DNA of 64,000 nucleotides from Dama dama (Eukaryota; Chordata; Mammalia; Artiodactyla; Cervidae), in assembly GCF_033118175.1 (NCBI RefSeq), contig NC_083699.1, forward strand, positions 44,923,001 to 44,987,000, read 5' to 3'. Made by a program: the position numbers and the translations under genes. Below the pieces are notes generated by a model that saw only the letters and a program-made list of their open reading frames with translations, was not told where the DNA came from and did no database searches. Position 1 is the first letter of the stretch; every line of letters starts with the position of its first letter. Of the stretch, positions 24,428-36,459 are shown piece after piece.

Positions 24428-24689
24428 CTGTTCAGAAAATAACACAAGATTAGTGTGCAATATGAACTCAGTTGGTACTGGAGGAGAAATTCCTTGCAAA
24501 CAGAACCAACACTTGCCCAATAAAACACACCTCTACAAAAGGTATGCAAACAAGTCAGTGGGAACTTTAAATATCACTACTTTGTCATGGTTGACTTCTT
24601 GGGATCCAGTTAAGCAGAAGTGAAAAGGAAGTACTCAAAAGAAAAAAAAAAAGAAGAAGAATGAGGAAAGTGTATAATTCTTTTTTCTC

Positions 24690-25400
24690 CAGTTTAACCA
24701 ACAAAAATTTATTGAGAGTCTATTATGGATCAGGCATTGTTTATGCAGAGATTGAACTGTAATCCCTGCTCTGAGGGTCTTTGTCTAGTAGGGTAACAGC
24801 CAGTAGACCAAGAGTACAATTGAATGAGACACTTGCTATAATCCAGGCAACTGGGCAGCACACTTTGGGAGCATTAGTGCATCATCTACCAGACTGGGAG
24901 ATGGTGGTCAGATGGAGAAGGAAAAGGGCATTTGGCTGAGAGAGCATCATGTACTCAGACATGGGGCCATGAGGCAGTAAACCTTGACAGTTCAGCTCAG
25001 GGGAAGCTGAGCCTGTGAAGACCTGTGAAGACAGGAGTAGTAAAGAAAATCTAGAAAATGTGATAGAAGTCAGATCATGAAGGCTTTAGATATGATTCTA
25101 AAGGAGTTTGAGATTATCCTGGAGCCTATGAGAAGAAACCAAAGAATGGAAATAGGAAATCACAATATAATTATGCTACGTGACAGAAAAAGATCTGCGC
25201 ATAGTGTAAAGGATGAATCAGATAAGGGCATATTGGGGAGGAGGAAGCCAATTCACTAACTATTGAAGTGATCTGGGAGAAGGATGATGAGGGCCTGAGC
25301 TGATGGAGTGACAGAGCCATGGATTAGCAATTGACAAGATAGACGTGCTGAGGGAGAGACAGGAATCTAGAAAGAATCCTATATTGGGGTGGGGGAGTAA
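24690..25400 (+). mobile_element. L2-like LINE fragment
   Basis: Diverged L2-like sequence with ATTATGGATCAGGCATTG near the left edge. Boundaries are uncertain. Confidence 0.45.
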
Positions 25401-25590
25401 TGCTTTCATTCACTAAATTAGAAAATACAGAGAGTGAGAAAGATAAGCTTGATTTTGGTACTGAGTTTGGAACACCAATGCCTCATCAGATTGTGATGGC
25501 CAGTAGACAATTAGATTCGCCAGTCTAGTGCTGAAGGGACATATGTGGGTTGGAAATACAGATTTTCCTGTTGTAAGTCTGAGCACTTAC

Positions 25591-25744
25591 CTGTCTCAGG
25601 TTGGCAAAAGCTGGCCACCCTCTCTGGCGCACCTTTCATGAATACCAGCTGGTCACCCCCCATCTCTTGGACAATGACTGTCATCCTCTGCAGCACTGAT
25701 GAGAATGGGAACTGATGCAGGATTGCAATTCCTTCCACTGGGAC
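25591..25744 (-). CDS. ATP13A4: ATP13A4 exon o, KGAPE ATP-binding motif
   Basis: 154 nt, codons 531-581 and one base of Val582. It reads VPVEGIAILHQFPFSS, LQRMTVIVQEMGGDQ, LVFMKGAPERVASFC and QPET. Lys567 in KGAPE (567-571) is the ATP-adenine-contacting lysine of the N domain, and F-x-F-S-S-x-x-x-R-M is the P-type N-domain strand. The acceptor is CAACCAG|GTCCCA and the donor ACAG|GTAAGT. Confidence 0.95.
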
Positions 25745-25973
25745 CTGGTTGAGGGATGGGGAATGGAGATGGACATGCCACATAGCTTCTAGCTATGGGG
25801 AATTAGTTACTCCTCCCCCAGTCCTCAGTTTAGCAAATAAGGGAAACAAGGGCTCACCAATTTTCACACACAGAAATCAAAGAAGACACATTTCTGAACT
25901 TTCAAAATTGTGGGTCTCACAGGACTTTCCCTCTGAGTTGGGTGTTGTGGGGTAGAGAGCAGGCAAGGCTTAC

Positions 25974-26060
25974 CTGACTGGATGTTCCACAGGGCTTAAC
26001 AACCACGGCACATCCTGGCACTCCCTTGAGGTGGAAATCGTCCCCGGAAACCACCATTTC
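25974..26060 (-). CDS. ATP13A4: ATP13A4 exon n, nucleotide-binding domain loop
   Basis: 87 nt, exactly 29 codons (502-530), phase 0 at both ends. It reads EMVVSGDDFHLKGVP then GCAVVVKPCGTSSQ. The acceptor is GAAATAG|GAAATG and the donor CAG|GTAAGC. This is the variable N-domain insertion, poorly conserved between P5B paralogues. It could be skipped in frame. It is separated from the next exon by only 229 bp. Confidence 0.92.
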
Positions 26061-26700
26061 CTATTTCATACAGAATATTTCATTGTAGAGATTTCTTTCC
26101 CATTCATCCACTAATACTGTGCTCAAACCCTCCCCTTGAGAAAATCCTCAGACCATCTCAATGTATTCTCCCTCAGCTACATGGAGGTGAACCAGACTTT
26201 AATTCGCCACACACAAAAAAATAATGCATCGGAAATACCATGGAACTTGAAGGTCAGACACTTCTGAATTATTCACGCAATTTCTCCTGCTTTCTCTGCT
26301 GGAATTTGTGGCATAAAGGCTTTCTCCATTTCAGAGGGCTTAACTTGAAAACACTGAGCATGAATAGCCAGTACCTTATTGTCTTTCTTCTCCTGGTTCA
26401 CTGTTGCTCCTGCTCTTTCCTCTCTGTCTAATTTGAATGGACGGTCTTTAGGGTACAGGAGGGCAGGGACTGTGATGTACATGGTTAACTTTTGGTAAAC
26501 AGTAATTGCTATAATAATTATCCTAAATTATAGGCAAAGGAACCTTTTACCCAAAGATGCCATAATGCTTTATAACCATCTCTTGGAGTGGCAGAAACAA
26601 AAAAATCTCAGAGAGGAAATTATTACTTAGAGAGTAACCCAGGAAGGATGAAGAAAGTTACATCAGACTGCTACAGATGCATGCCCTACACATGCATGCA

Positions 26701-26909
26701 TGTGGTGGTTTATTTGCTAAGTCATATCGGACTCTTTGTGATCCCATGGACTATAGCCCACCAGGCTCCTCTGTCCACGGGATCTCCCAGGCAAGAACAT
26801 TGGAATGGGTTACCATTTCCTTCTCCAGGGGATCTCCGGACCCACGGATTGAACCCGTGTCTCCTGCATCGCAGGCAGCTTCTTTACCGACTGAGCCACA
26901 GGGAGGCCC
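26701..26909 (-). mobile_element. Bov-tA SINE
   Basis: Inverted Bov-tA ending ACTGAGCCACAGGGAGGCCCC; it produced two overlapping spurious open frames on the plus strand. Confidence 0.92.
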
Positions 26910-27817
26910 CATTAATGCTGGAAGGGACCCTAAAGATCGTCTCTTTCAGTGAGGATCTTACACATGTTATTACACAGACCTGGAACTGAACCAGGTTACA
27001 GAGAGTGGAGTGGGCTGTGGCTAAGTAGGTGGGGACACGTGTTCCCTAAGCTGTACCTTCACTCCCCATCTTCTATCTCAACTAGAGTAACTCCAATGAT
27101 TTGTTTTGGGTAGGGTGCTTTTGAATAAAGTTTACTTTTAAGAAAAGATTCCAGCTTTTTTGTTTTCTTTCACAGGAACACTGCTGGTCTAGTTCAATCT
27201 CCTCATTTTAAAGTCATGGAAATCCCCAACAGTACAGATGACCTCATGAGGTCAAGGAGTCAGAGCAGAGCCAAGACGAGAACTGGGAGGGTCAGATACC
27301 TGGTCCTGAACAAGACCATTTGCTCTGAAATCCACTTCAGAGTATCAACAAAAGCTCTCATGGTGTTCTTTTTAGTGCCTAGTCTTAGAGACAAAATTAT
27401 ACTAAAGTTATAGAAATAAAACTCCTGGTAACAATGAATTACCCTAAGCACTGGGGAAGTGATGCTTCCTAATCCCCACGTTCTAGAAAACTTTGAAATC
27501 AGACATGGCTCATATTGTAGTTAAGAAGTTAGAACATAATTATATATTAATTATACTGAGACTATTGAGCTGGTAATAGATTCCAGGCACAGTACCAGGG
27601 ATTTCTTAAATGCATCGTTCCATTTAATCTTCACAATGACCCCAATACAGAAATACATTGTACAGAGCAGAAAACAGTTTAGAAAACAGTGAGCCTGCCC
27701 CTCACTGCCACACGTAATCCATATTGGAGACCTCCAAGTACTGAAGAGCTGTGATAAAACCTGGGTTGGCCTGGCCTTCAAGAAGCTTCTGAAGATCTCT
27801 GAAAAGCAGAGGCTTAC

Positions 27818-27968
27818 CCAGGTGGTGGCCTCAAACATTTTGAGGTCCAGTGGGTCTCCCTGGATGGTCCCGTCAAGGAGGATCAGAGAGTGGCAGCTGG
27901 TCATAGCCGCACACAGTGGGCCCCATGGCAAAGTCCTGCCTGAGGTAAAGCTGTGGACTTCCTGGAAA
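27818..27968 (-). CDS. ATP13A4: ATP13A4 exon m, nucleotide-binding domain
   Basis: 151 nt completing Gly451, codons 452-501, ending in phase 0. Key parts are FQEVHSFTSGRTLPWGP, LCAAMTSCHSLILLDG and TIQGDPLDLKMFEATTW. The G-D-P-L-D-L-K-M-F element is the conserved N-domain signature of P5 ATPases; it pairs with the KGAPE motif around ATP. The acceptor is TCTTTTAG|TTTCCA and the donor TGG|GTAAGC. Confidence 0.95.
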
Positions 27969-28356
27969 CTAAAAGAGAAAAGGGAAAGGACTTTAGTCCT
28001 ATTCCTCCAGGCCAAAGTGAAGCTTCTGGAGGTAACTATCTTTTAAAAATACAAGTCAATATGCTTTGTTGCATTACATACTCACTTTCTAATCCCCTCA
28101 AATGAATAGTGTTTCATTCAGCCATCATCCTTACATGAGTTCAGTGAGTATGAGAAAGGTCCTGAGGCTCTTTCAAGCTCTTTCTTTCCTCTTTCCCCTA
28201 TGTCCCGCTCTGGCACTGATTTAAATCCAGAGGTATAGAAAGAGCTAGAAGCACCACCCTTAGTTCTAACTGCGTCTACTCCCACCTGAACTTCTGGACC
28301 CACTATTTCCTATGCTGTGAGACAGAACAGGCTAGCTCATACTACAGCTTCTTGTG

Positions 28357-28375
28357 TGTATATATATATATATAT
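28357..28375. repeat. (TA)n short microsatellite
   Basis: Short GTGTGTATATATAT run. Confidence 0.85.
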
Positions 28376-30543
28376 CGCCTTCAATCTATCCTTCAGGGCA
28401 GGGTTGTTTCTTCCACATCTCTCTTCAACATATCTGATGTTTGGTCGACGGCAGACAGTTGACAAATATAAATGTAAATAAATGAATGAGTTGGTTACTG
28501 GAGATCCGAGAGACCATAATGTTAAATAAATGAAAAAATTTTTAAACATTTAGAAAAGGACACTGCATTTTCCTCTTCCACCCCAGCATCTAGGGTCTAT
28601 ATTGCAAGCACCATGTCCATCACTTCCTATAGAAAGTGGCCTCATTTAAAAATTTACCGAGATACAACTCAAATGTCACATGCAGGGTTCTTTCACTAAT
28701 TCAGAATTGAAGCTACCAAATTTGGCCTTGGTGCTATGAAAGGATATCCTCTTATTGGTAAAGCCCTTCTTACACGTGTTGCACAGTAAGCGATTTATAA
28801 AGCAGTCTGTCCTACTTGGAGAATCCTGAGTAGCAGAAGGTGTTTCCCAGATCGAGGCCAAATCTGTTTCTTGGAACCAGTCAGAATCCACTTGCCCATC
28901 CTCCTCCACATATCCACTTCTCTCAGATTTGTTGGCCAGCTTGGTTGTACACACTTTATTACTCCCTTCCTCTGGGGTTACACAGGAACCTCTAGCTGTG
29001 CCTCCAATATAGTTTCCAGACCCCTGAACTTCCTAGTTACTCTTTCTTGGAAGAGTTTGTATTTTTCGCTTTTCCCCATAGTTTGTCTTAAAATTTGGTC
29101 TTCAGGATCAGACTATTATTTCTCATGATATGGACACTGTGTTTCCCTTGGTTTCACTAGCCTTTTGTTCCTGAAAGCAGGTATGGCAGAATATTAACTC
29201 ATAACCTAAGCCATTTTTCTTCCTGGCTTCCTCATTCAAGCTTCCTTAAGAGCTCAAAAACCTCTTGACTGATTACTGACCTTGTAGATGATGGTATCTA
29301 TTATTATATCCTGAAAGTTCAAGCACCTCAGTGGTTACAATGTGTCCCTGGTATTTTAGTAAACAACTAAAAGGAAGCAATCACCATCAGGGATTAAAAC
29401 AGGTTCTCAAGCTCACACTGTGCAGCAAATAGATCAGGAAAAAATAATCTTATTTTTAACACAGCACAAAAACTGTCTTCCATATGTAATTCTGAATACA
29501 TAGTTCTATATTTCTGAGGATTGGGCTAGACTCTGATTTGTACAACAAATAAGTAGAATTCTCTGTCATCCCTGTCCTTGAATTTTTATTTGAATGTTTA
29601 TGATATATCAAGATCAGGTAGTCAGGTAGATTTCCAATGGTTTTGAAGTACCTGGCCCATTGGGAAGGCCCTCTTTGGAAAAGATAAGAATTATTAGAAT
29701 GACCTTACATTTTACAATAATATATTTAGTAGCTTTAAATCAAGTGTCGACTTCTTACTTAGAACTCAATCTGTTTTCTCTTATTCTACTAATTAAATTT
29801 GCCATTTTTTAAAAAATTAATTGCTCTTTTAGTCACTTGGAGCCAACTTTGACCATTTGGAGAAAGGAAGGGACTGGGAAAGAGAGTGACAGACTGAATT
29901 AATCCATCAATAATCTAAATATTATATCAATTAGTTTTATTAAAATTGACAAGTCACTTTTAGAAACAGAAAGTTTTAAAAGCTTTGTGAATAAGATGAT
30001 GCTAATTCAATAAGCAGAAGAGCATTCAAAAGACAGAACATACTTAGTACATTTTAGATAAACATTCATTGTGCGTCTACTGTGTATGCCAGCTATAGAG
30101 CTATATGGCACTAGGGACAAATTTAATAAATAAGAAAAAGTGCTCTCTAAATCCTCACATATTTGGATAAATTCATACACTTTTTATAGAAGCTGGAACA
30201 GAAAAATACTAATAAACAAGACCGGCTATATATCCAAATCTATATTTGAGAGGAAAAAAAAAAAACTAGAAACTTTAACACTTACAACAGCCTTCTTCTA
30301 TAGACTAAAATGGCTAGAAGCACCAGAATCAACTTTTTAACCCAGGAAATGGACTTTTATCTTAATGGAATATTAATATGAAAATGTATTAAATATATAT
30401 AATTAAAATAAGTTATGGATAAGTCACATGCATTTGCATAATGCAGAAGAATCATGATATACCTTTTATGTATAAAATGCTTACATTGCAAATATGAGAG
30501 GGAAACACTCCCATTAAAAAAACAAAACCTGAAATCAACTATT

Positions 30544-30742
30544 GTTGCTGTTGAGTTGCTCAGTCGTGTCTGACTCTTTGTGACCCCATGCACTATAGTC
30601 TACCAGGCTTCTCTCTCCTTGGGATTTCCCAGGCAAGAATACTGGAGTGGGTTGCCATTTCCTTCTCCAGGGGATTTTCCTAACCCAGGGATCGAAGCCG
30701 GGTCTCCTGCATTGCAGGCAGATTCTTTACCATTTGAACCAA
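30544..30742 (-). mobile_element. Bov-tA SINE with 13-bp TSD
   Basis: Inverted, head-truncated Bov-tA. Perfect repeat GAAATCAACTATT at 30531-30543 and 30743-30755 is the target-site duplication. Confidence 0.94.
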
Positions 30743-31448
30743 GAAATCAACTATTCCTCCATTTAAAAACAAGCAAACAAACTCAAAACCTGAATTTGTC
30801 AAATGTTCATGTTCAGATGAGACTGAAAGTTGTAGTGGGAAGAAAAAGGAGGCTGTGAAACAAACTCAAATGAGAGAGCCCCAGGAGAGGCACAAGCAAT
30901 AAATCTTTACTACCTTGAGTTGAAAATTGTCAAAATGGAATCCTTTCTGGCCAGAAAAAGAGGAGTTTCCAGAAGCCAGAACTAGAATATAAAGGAAAAT
31001 GAAGTACACTAGCTGTAGTTCCGCAGATATTCCTCGTGCTGAAATTTGGTGTCTACAAGTCAGGGCCATGGTCCTCCCAGCACATGGAAAGGCTTCAGTT
31101 TGTGCTATGAACATTAACTCCTTGAAGGAGAGTGTCCAGGTATTGCCCAAATGACGTACACTGGCCCCTGACTAATATGCTGATAGCCAATTACATGTTA
31201 GCAAGACGAATGCAGTGTCGAAACTTGCCCTTCATTTCCTGGGTTCTGTGAGTATCCTGGGGCTGGGACAGGGGTGGAGGGAGGATGCACATTTTAGTGA
31301 GTTTGGAAATAGTGAAGAAAAATGAAGTTTGGCAATCACTCTGACAATCACTGCTCACCAAAGCCAATGCCAGAATCTTTTCTTTATTAGTGTTCAGGAA
31401 AAAACTGGGAAAAAGGAAATGATAATGCATTTGGTCCCGAGTACTCAC

Positions 31449-31510
31449 CCATTCCCATCACAGGGCATGACTCCCCAGAGATCCAAGCCATCCCTTGTTA
31501 AGGTGCCTGT
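31449..31510 (-). CDS. ATP13A4: ATP13A4 exon l, TGTLT of the phosphorylation loop
   Basis: 62 nt, codons 431-450 plus two bases of Gly451. It reads TGTLTRDGLDLWGV then MPCDGN. With the previous exon it completes DKTGTLT (429-435). Two AG dinucleotides lie at the acceptor (TTTAG|ACAG|GCACC); only the upstream one keeps D-K-T-G-T in frame, so exon start 31510 was chosen. The donor is AATGG|GTGAGT. The MPCDGN stretch is in a variable loop. Confidence 0.93.
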
Positions 31511-31924
31511 CTAAACAGAAACAAGAGCTCACTTTACTCTGAAGATTCAGCAGCCCATAGTGACACCAGTGAGTTATGCTTTAACAGGAAAATGTATGTC
31601 AAAAGCCCATGGTCAAGGTCAGCACTTCGAGGAGGGACACAGTCAGATGGGTATCTGGAGTCCCGGGTGGAAGCTTTGACGAACTCACACAAGTTGTGGG
31701 ACAAACTGGCACTTAATCTCTTTGAACTTTAGTGTTCTCGGAGATAAAGGGAAGAAAACAGTTACTGCCTACATATTTCAGAGACCTGTTTTGAGAATTT
31801 AATGAAAGACTGAATGGATGGGAGAGTCGTTGGTAAGCCTGCTCTAAGAGCTAAAATGTGTGTCCACTGACATAGAGAACTCACTTGTGGTTGCCAATGC
31901 GGAGGTGAGGTGAGGAGGGATGGA

Positions 31925-32140
31925 TTGGCAGCTTGGGATCAGCAGATGCAAACTATTATATATAGGATGGATAAACAGAAGGTCCTACGGTATAGCACAG
32001 GGAACTATATTCAGTACCCTCTGATAAACCATAATGGAAAAGAATATGAAAAAGATTATATTTTTATAACTCAGTGACTTTGCCATACAGCAGAAATTAA
32101 ACACAGCATTGTAAATCAACTATACTTCAATAACTTAAAA
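31925..32140 (+). mobile_element. Artiodactyl L1 3' end
   Basis: L1 3' UTR type: ATGGATAAACAGAAGGTCCT, GTATAGCACAGGGAACTATA and AAATCAACTATACTTCAATA, ending in an A run. Confidence 0.7.
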
Positions 32141-32284
32141 AAAAATGGGTGAGTCCCAGCATTTATAGCAAAAGTTAAAAGTATGTCATCAGAAATAATA
32201 GAAGTATAATTTTTCACTGTTCTAAAGAAATAGTTTGCTATTTTGACATATACTTGTTAAAAAGGTGTTTGCTAGTATTTCTCT

Positions 32285-32480
32285 TAGTACAGTATAGTGA
32301 TGAAGAGTTTGGACTGGCTTAAAACACCAGCTGTGTGACCTGAGTCAATTATTTAGTCCCCTAAACATCAGAGTCCTTATCTGTAATGTGGTCATAATCA
32401 TATAGGGTGGTTGCGAAGATTAAATGAGATAATATAAAGTGTTGAATGTAATGTCTGCATAGAGTAAGAGCTGAGAATAA
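32285..32480 (+). mobile_element. MIR SINE
   Basis: MIR-like: CACCAGCTGTGTGACCTGAG and GCGAAGATTAAATGAGATAA. Confidence 0.7.
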
Positions 32481-33289
32481 TGAAAATTGTTCACAAGTAT
32501 TACTTTTTATTCAAATTCATATCACAATTATCTTTCCCACCCCTGTTTCCCTTCCCAAGCTCAAGGATAATATGGTCCTAGAAATAGGACCTTCTGTGTG
32601 ATGCTAGCTTGATCACAAAATAACATTGACAAAGTGGCATGAACCATATTAACCTTCTGTTCCTTGTAGATCTCTCTGATATTCCAGTAATTATAAAATA
32701 CAGCTCTGATCCCATTAAGTCTCTCCTATCCCAGACCTTCCCAGTACTGTTTAATGGGCATGGAGTTTCAATTGGGGAAGAGAGAATAAGTTCTGGAGAT
32801 GGATAGTGGTGATGGCTGCATAGCAACGCAAAAGCACTTACAGCCCCTTAAAAATGGTCAGCATGGTAAATTTTAGTTATAAAATCTTTTGCCACAATAA
32901 AAAATAAGTAACTGGAAGGAAACAATAAAACAGAAGAAGAAAACACCTTCAATGAATGGCTCCCCCCTATCTAAAATGTATATAAAAATTTCTTAGCCAG
33001 ATATTCCAGGTCTACAACACCCTTTCCCATCACTAAGGTTCTGCTCTGATCAAAGTCACTCTGTTCTCTCCTGACTCCATGCCCACATTCACATGACTAT
33101 AATGTCTGCGAATTGTTTATCTTTAAAAAATTTCTTGTATGTATTAGGACATTTGACATGCAAAAGGACTTTCTCTTTTTCAATTTATTTTTAATTGCCA
33201 AGACAGTGGTTTACATTACATTATAAATAACATTATGTAGGTTTTGCCAACATTATACTTCTATTTCAGTGTGCTCACCACCACAATTT

Positions 33290-33760
33290 TAATTTAGGAA
33301 ACCCTTCTGATGGAGAGACTGCCTCCTTGGAGCTAGCCAGTTCTTAGAGATAGCCAGGGTCTCAGCCAAGGACATGCCTTTGATACGCAAACTAACCAGT
33401 CAGGAGTCACACCTGCTCTGTCTGGCCACACTCCCCTGGAAAGTTCACCCCAGGGCCAGCTACTAGACAACTAGAGATCAGTACTATAGGCCAAAAACCA
33501 TTAAAATCATTCCAAATAGCTAGTTGTCATCTATGTACCCTGCCTGTCTTGTCTTTCCTGCAGAAACTCCTTCATAAAGGCCATAACCTGAGCACTCCCC
33601 TCAAACCTCCTTTCCTTCCTGATCAAAATCTGGCATGCCATCTCTGGCCCTGCCTGTAGGACACACCTCTTCTGTCGGGGAACTGTACATTAAATGCATT
33701 TTTCAATGGCATTTTCTGCCAGCAGCCCCGTAGTCACCTTTATAAATTAAGACACGGGTA
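33290..33760. repeat. LTR-like block, family unknown
   Basis: GC-richer than its surroundings, with CCTTCATAAAGGCCATAACC and GTACATTAAATGCATTTTTC. The composition suggests an ERV-type LTR, but I see no clear TG...CA ends or target-site duplication. Confidence 0.3.
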
Positions 33761-34014
33761 CAAAACAGCCCTTCATTTCCATTTTACCCTCCTATAGCTC
33801 CCACCTTCATACCAGCATGTGTATACAGATGAAAAGAACATATTCAGGAGAAGGCAGAATAAGAGGCTGGTTGGGAGTAACTGGTATGGGATCAAGGATT
33901 ATTTTAAGCAATTTACTGCAGATGGAAAACTATAGAAAAGAAAGATTTCCTGGGGATTTATTTTAACCCAGTCTCATAGTAAGAGACAGCTAAATAAATG
34001 TTTTCTTTTTTATT

Positions 34015-34135
34015 CATTCATTAATTGAATGAATATTTATTGAACACTGACTATACGCCAGGCAATAATCCTAGCATTAGGGGTACAGTAGTAACCATAG
34101 TAAAAGGTTTAAATTTTGTATGACGGTTTTGACTA
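34015..34135 (+). mobile_element. L2 LINE fragment
   Basis: Short L2 piece: ATTTATTGAACACTGACTAT, GCCAGGCAATAATCCTAGC. Confidence 0.5.
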
Positions 34136-34422
34136 TAGAGGGACAGAATGTTACTTTAATTCATTGTGATTCATAGGATATTGGAGCTGGAAGAACCCTA
34201 AAAGTTTCACCTACTCAGTCCCTACTCTCCCTTCTCTAAACCCTAGAATCTGAGATCAAGAGATGTATCTGTCCTGGATGACATATCCAATCAGAGATAA
34301 AATGAAATCAGGTACCCAGTACCCACATCCAAAGTTTCCTGCCTCACAAGAATGTAAAGCACCTGTGCATGATGACAATGATGATAAAAACACCGCTGAG
34401 GGCGATGATGAAACACACATAC

Positions 34423-34611
34423 CTTGTCAAAGCAGACCAGGTTTAATTGTCCACATACGTTGATCCTCTGGGGGCTAATGCAGAAGATGCCTCTCTTCTT
34501 GAGCCTCCTCTGGGCATACATAATGCCTGTGGTCAGAGCAGCAGGCAGAGCAGGAGGAACTGCAATTGTGATGACATCAAGGGCTTTCTTCACTACCTCC
34601 CCGGGAGTTTC
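34423..34611 (-). CDS. ATP13A4: ATP13A4 exon k, M4 (PPALP) and phosphorylation site Asp
   Basis: 189 nt, exactly 63 codons (368-430), phase 0. M4 includes ITIAVPPALPAAL; PPALP (386-390) is the P5B signature in the substrate path, where P5A members differ. Then follow YAQRRLKKRGIFC, SPQRINVCGQ and NLVCFDK. Asp429 is the phosphorylated aspartate of DKTGT; the exon stops right after Lys430 and TGT comes from the next exon. The acceptor is CTCCCAG|GAAACT and the donor AAG|GTATGT. This is the most diagnostic exon for the P5B assignment. Confidence 0.96.
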
Positions 34612-36223
34612 CTGGGAGGACAAAGTTAGCTATTACAGATAAATCAATTGTGAACATGTTAATGCGTATGACTCTTTCCCTCCTCTTTATTTTCTATTTT
34701 GGGTCAGAGTTCTAGAAATTATATGAGCTGGCCAAATGTGGTTTAAAGAGAATGAACACATTTATTAGCTCTCTCTATATTTTGCCAAAATGTAATGAAA
34801 AAGTCTGTAACAATTCATACTGCTACCAGCAGACAACAATGTACCAGTTTGCCATGATCTTATCAACACTGGTTTTTATTTAAAATTCCTCATTTAACAG
34901 CTATAAAATACTGCATTAATGGAATAAACATATTCTCAAATTGAAGATGAAAAGAGAGTAAGGCAAAATCTAAGAGTAAAGGCATGTTACTATTTCTATA
35001 AACACAGTGTTTTATCCCACTAGATCCGATGGCTGTTATGGAGCTTGGTGATCAGATGCTTATATTGGGGATCTGGGAACATATAGGCAGGTTTCAGCAT
35101 TTGGCTTTGTTTTCCCAGATTTGAAAACCACCCCTTAGATTAAGGTCAACAGGCGAATAAGAGACACCATATAAGTGAATGTACGTGCACTGTAGGAAAA
35201 GAATAAACGCTGCTTACCCCACTGAGCACATAGACGCACAAAGTGTAGATCATCCCAATGGTGGCTGTCCCTACGAGGCACAGAAGGAACCTGATGGCGT
35301 CCCTGTAGAGCTTAAAATTCATTGGCTTGGGGTAGAGAATGGATCTCACGAGGTCTCCCTTTGCAGTGTTGAATCCTGAAGCAGTAAACACACACCTCAC
35401 GCTCTCAGGATGACAAATCCTTCTGCTCCTGCTCTTCTAATCCTCAACAGGGCCTTTGCTTCCTCCAGAGAAACTTAAACAGTGCTTAAGCCCAAACACA
35501 ATTAAAGGATGATTGGCAAAATACCTAAATGCTAGAATGAATATATCCTAGCTCTTTCAAAGCCTATTCCCCTCTGGCTTTCCTTCCTTATATTTCTAAT
35601 TTCAGTGCATCCCAGAGATAGTAAAGCACCCTATGGGGGCAGAGCACAGCTTTTCCAAATATAGCTTCCTTTTAAGGAAAGGATCTGTAAGTGTGCACAC
35701 ATATACACATGTGTATGTGCGCACACACACACACAGAACACTTGAATTTAAATGGCCCAGTAAATACAGATGGATTCAACTTCTAATACTTTTTATCATC
35801 AAGTTTTCAATTTCTAGTCCTGCATGGAAAAAACGTGGGATTTGTTCTTTGGGTTTGAAAACCTAAGCTCTAGGTCCTGCTCTGTCAGCGACTGGCTGTT
35901 TGATTTTTTTAAGAAAAACTTTACCTGAATTGTGCGGGCTCCAGCCTATCCATGTACAAAGTGAGGCATCTTTGTACCACTAATTTGATATGTGGAAATA
36001 GTTTATAAATTACAAAGCACGTGAATAATGCTTATTGTCACCAGTGTTATTGTTCTTACTAAAAGGTATATGCCATAGTTAAATTCACATTTTAAATATC
36101 TTTATTTACATATATGGGGTTTGTCACCTAAAGACTCATCCTTACCTAATTCATTTAAAGTACTAGATAAACAGAGTGAAAATATTTCATGAGAATAATA
36201 AAATGCAGGCGATGCTAACTAAC
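34612..36223 (-). other. ATP13A4: ATP13A4 introns around exon j
   Basis: Two short introns (34612-35217 and 35376-36223) flanking exon j. They show no transposable element I recognise, only a CA-rich stretch near 35696-35733. Confidence 0.7.
35218..35375 (-). CDS. ATP13A4: ATP13A4 exon j, A-domain exit and M3
   Basis: 158 nt completing Gly315, codons 316-367, ending in phase 0. It reads FNTAKGDLVRSILYPKP, then a hydrophobic helix around FLLCLVGTATIGMIYTLCVY (M3). The T-x-K-G-x-L element is the conserved A-domain to M3 linker of P-type ATPases. The acceptor is TGCTTCAG|GATTCA and the donor GGG|GTAAGC. The intron to the next exon is 606 bp. Confidence 0.94.
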
Positions 36224-36394
36224 CTGTCTGCAGTACCACTGCTTTCGCGGTGCTGGAGCGGGCGCCCTTGGCCTGGATAACCTCCGTCCCACAGAAGAGG
36301 ACATGCCGCTTGTACTCTCCTTCACCCTGTCTTCTCCAGGGCACCGAGCCTTCCATCTTAGGTAATGGAGTTTTAGTGACTGGAATGCTTTCTC
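36224..36394 (-). CDS. ATP13A4: ATP13A4 exon i, actuator domain with TGES end
   Basis: 171 nt completing Gly258, codons 259-314 and one base of Gly315. It begins ESIPVTKTPLPKM, giving the TGES motif (residues 257-260) whose Glu is the dephosphorylation residue of P-type ATPases. It continues with KRHVLFCGTEVIQAK and AKAVVLQT, the C-terminal A-domain strands. The acceptor is TCTGTAG|GAGAAA and the donor ACAG|GTTAGT, a slightly weak but canonical GT site. The GSVPWRRQGEGEY stretch is the variable loop, where the bovid sequence differs most from human as I recall it. Confidence 0.93.
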
Positions 36395-36459
36395 CTACAG
36401 AAAACAAGCATCTCAGTTTGTGAAAATGGGAGACCTTCATTCATTTGAATCATGCATTC

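Larger units (their letters stand above)
24428..27817 (-). other. ATP13A4: ATP13A4 introns around exons n and o
   Basis: Introns 24428-25590, 25745-25973 and 26061-27817. The first is mostly L2-like, the second is 229 bp with nothing notable, and the third contains a Bov-tA at 26701-26909. The stretch 26920-27560 is unremarkable, and 27570-27760 is weakly MIR-like. Confidence 0.7.
27969..31448 (-). other. ATP13A4: ATP13A4 intron between exons l and m (3.5 kb)
   Basis: Contains a short AT microsatellite at about 28357-28375 and one Bov-tA at 30544-30742 with a 13-bp target-site duplication. The rest, including 28560-30530, is unique-looking sequence with weak L2/MIR-like stretches that I cannot delimit. 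Confidence 0.75.
31511..34422 (-). other. ATP13A4: ATP13A4 intron between exons k and l (2.9 kb)
   Basis: Contains an artiodactyl L1 3' end, a MIR, an unclassified LTR-like block (33290-33760) and a short L2 piece (34015-34135). The stretch 32490-33285 shows no recognised feature. Confidence 0.75.

Noticed and set aside
24231..24623. 130-codon plus-strand open frame, rich in Asn/Thr, glycoprotein-like
   Set aside because: It is the antisense shadow of ATP13A4 exon p (24316-24427) and flanking intron. The minus strand has matching splice sites, phases and conserved P-type sequence.
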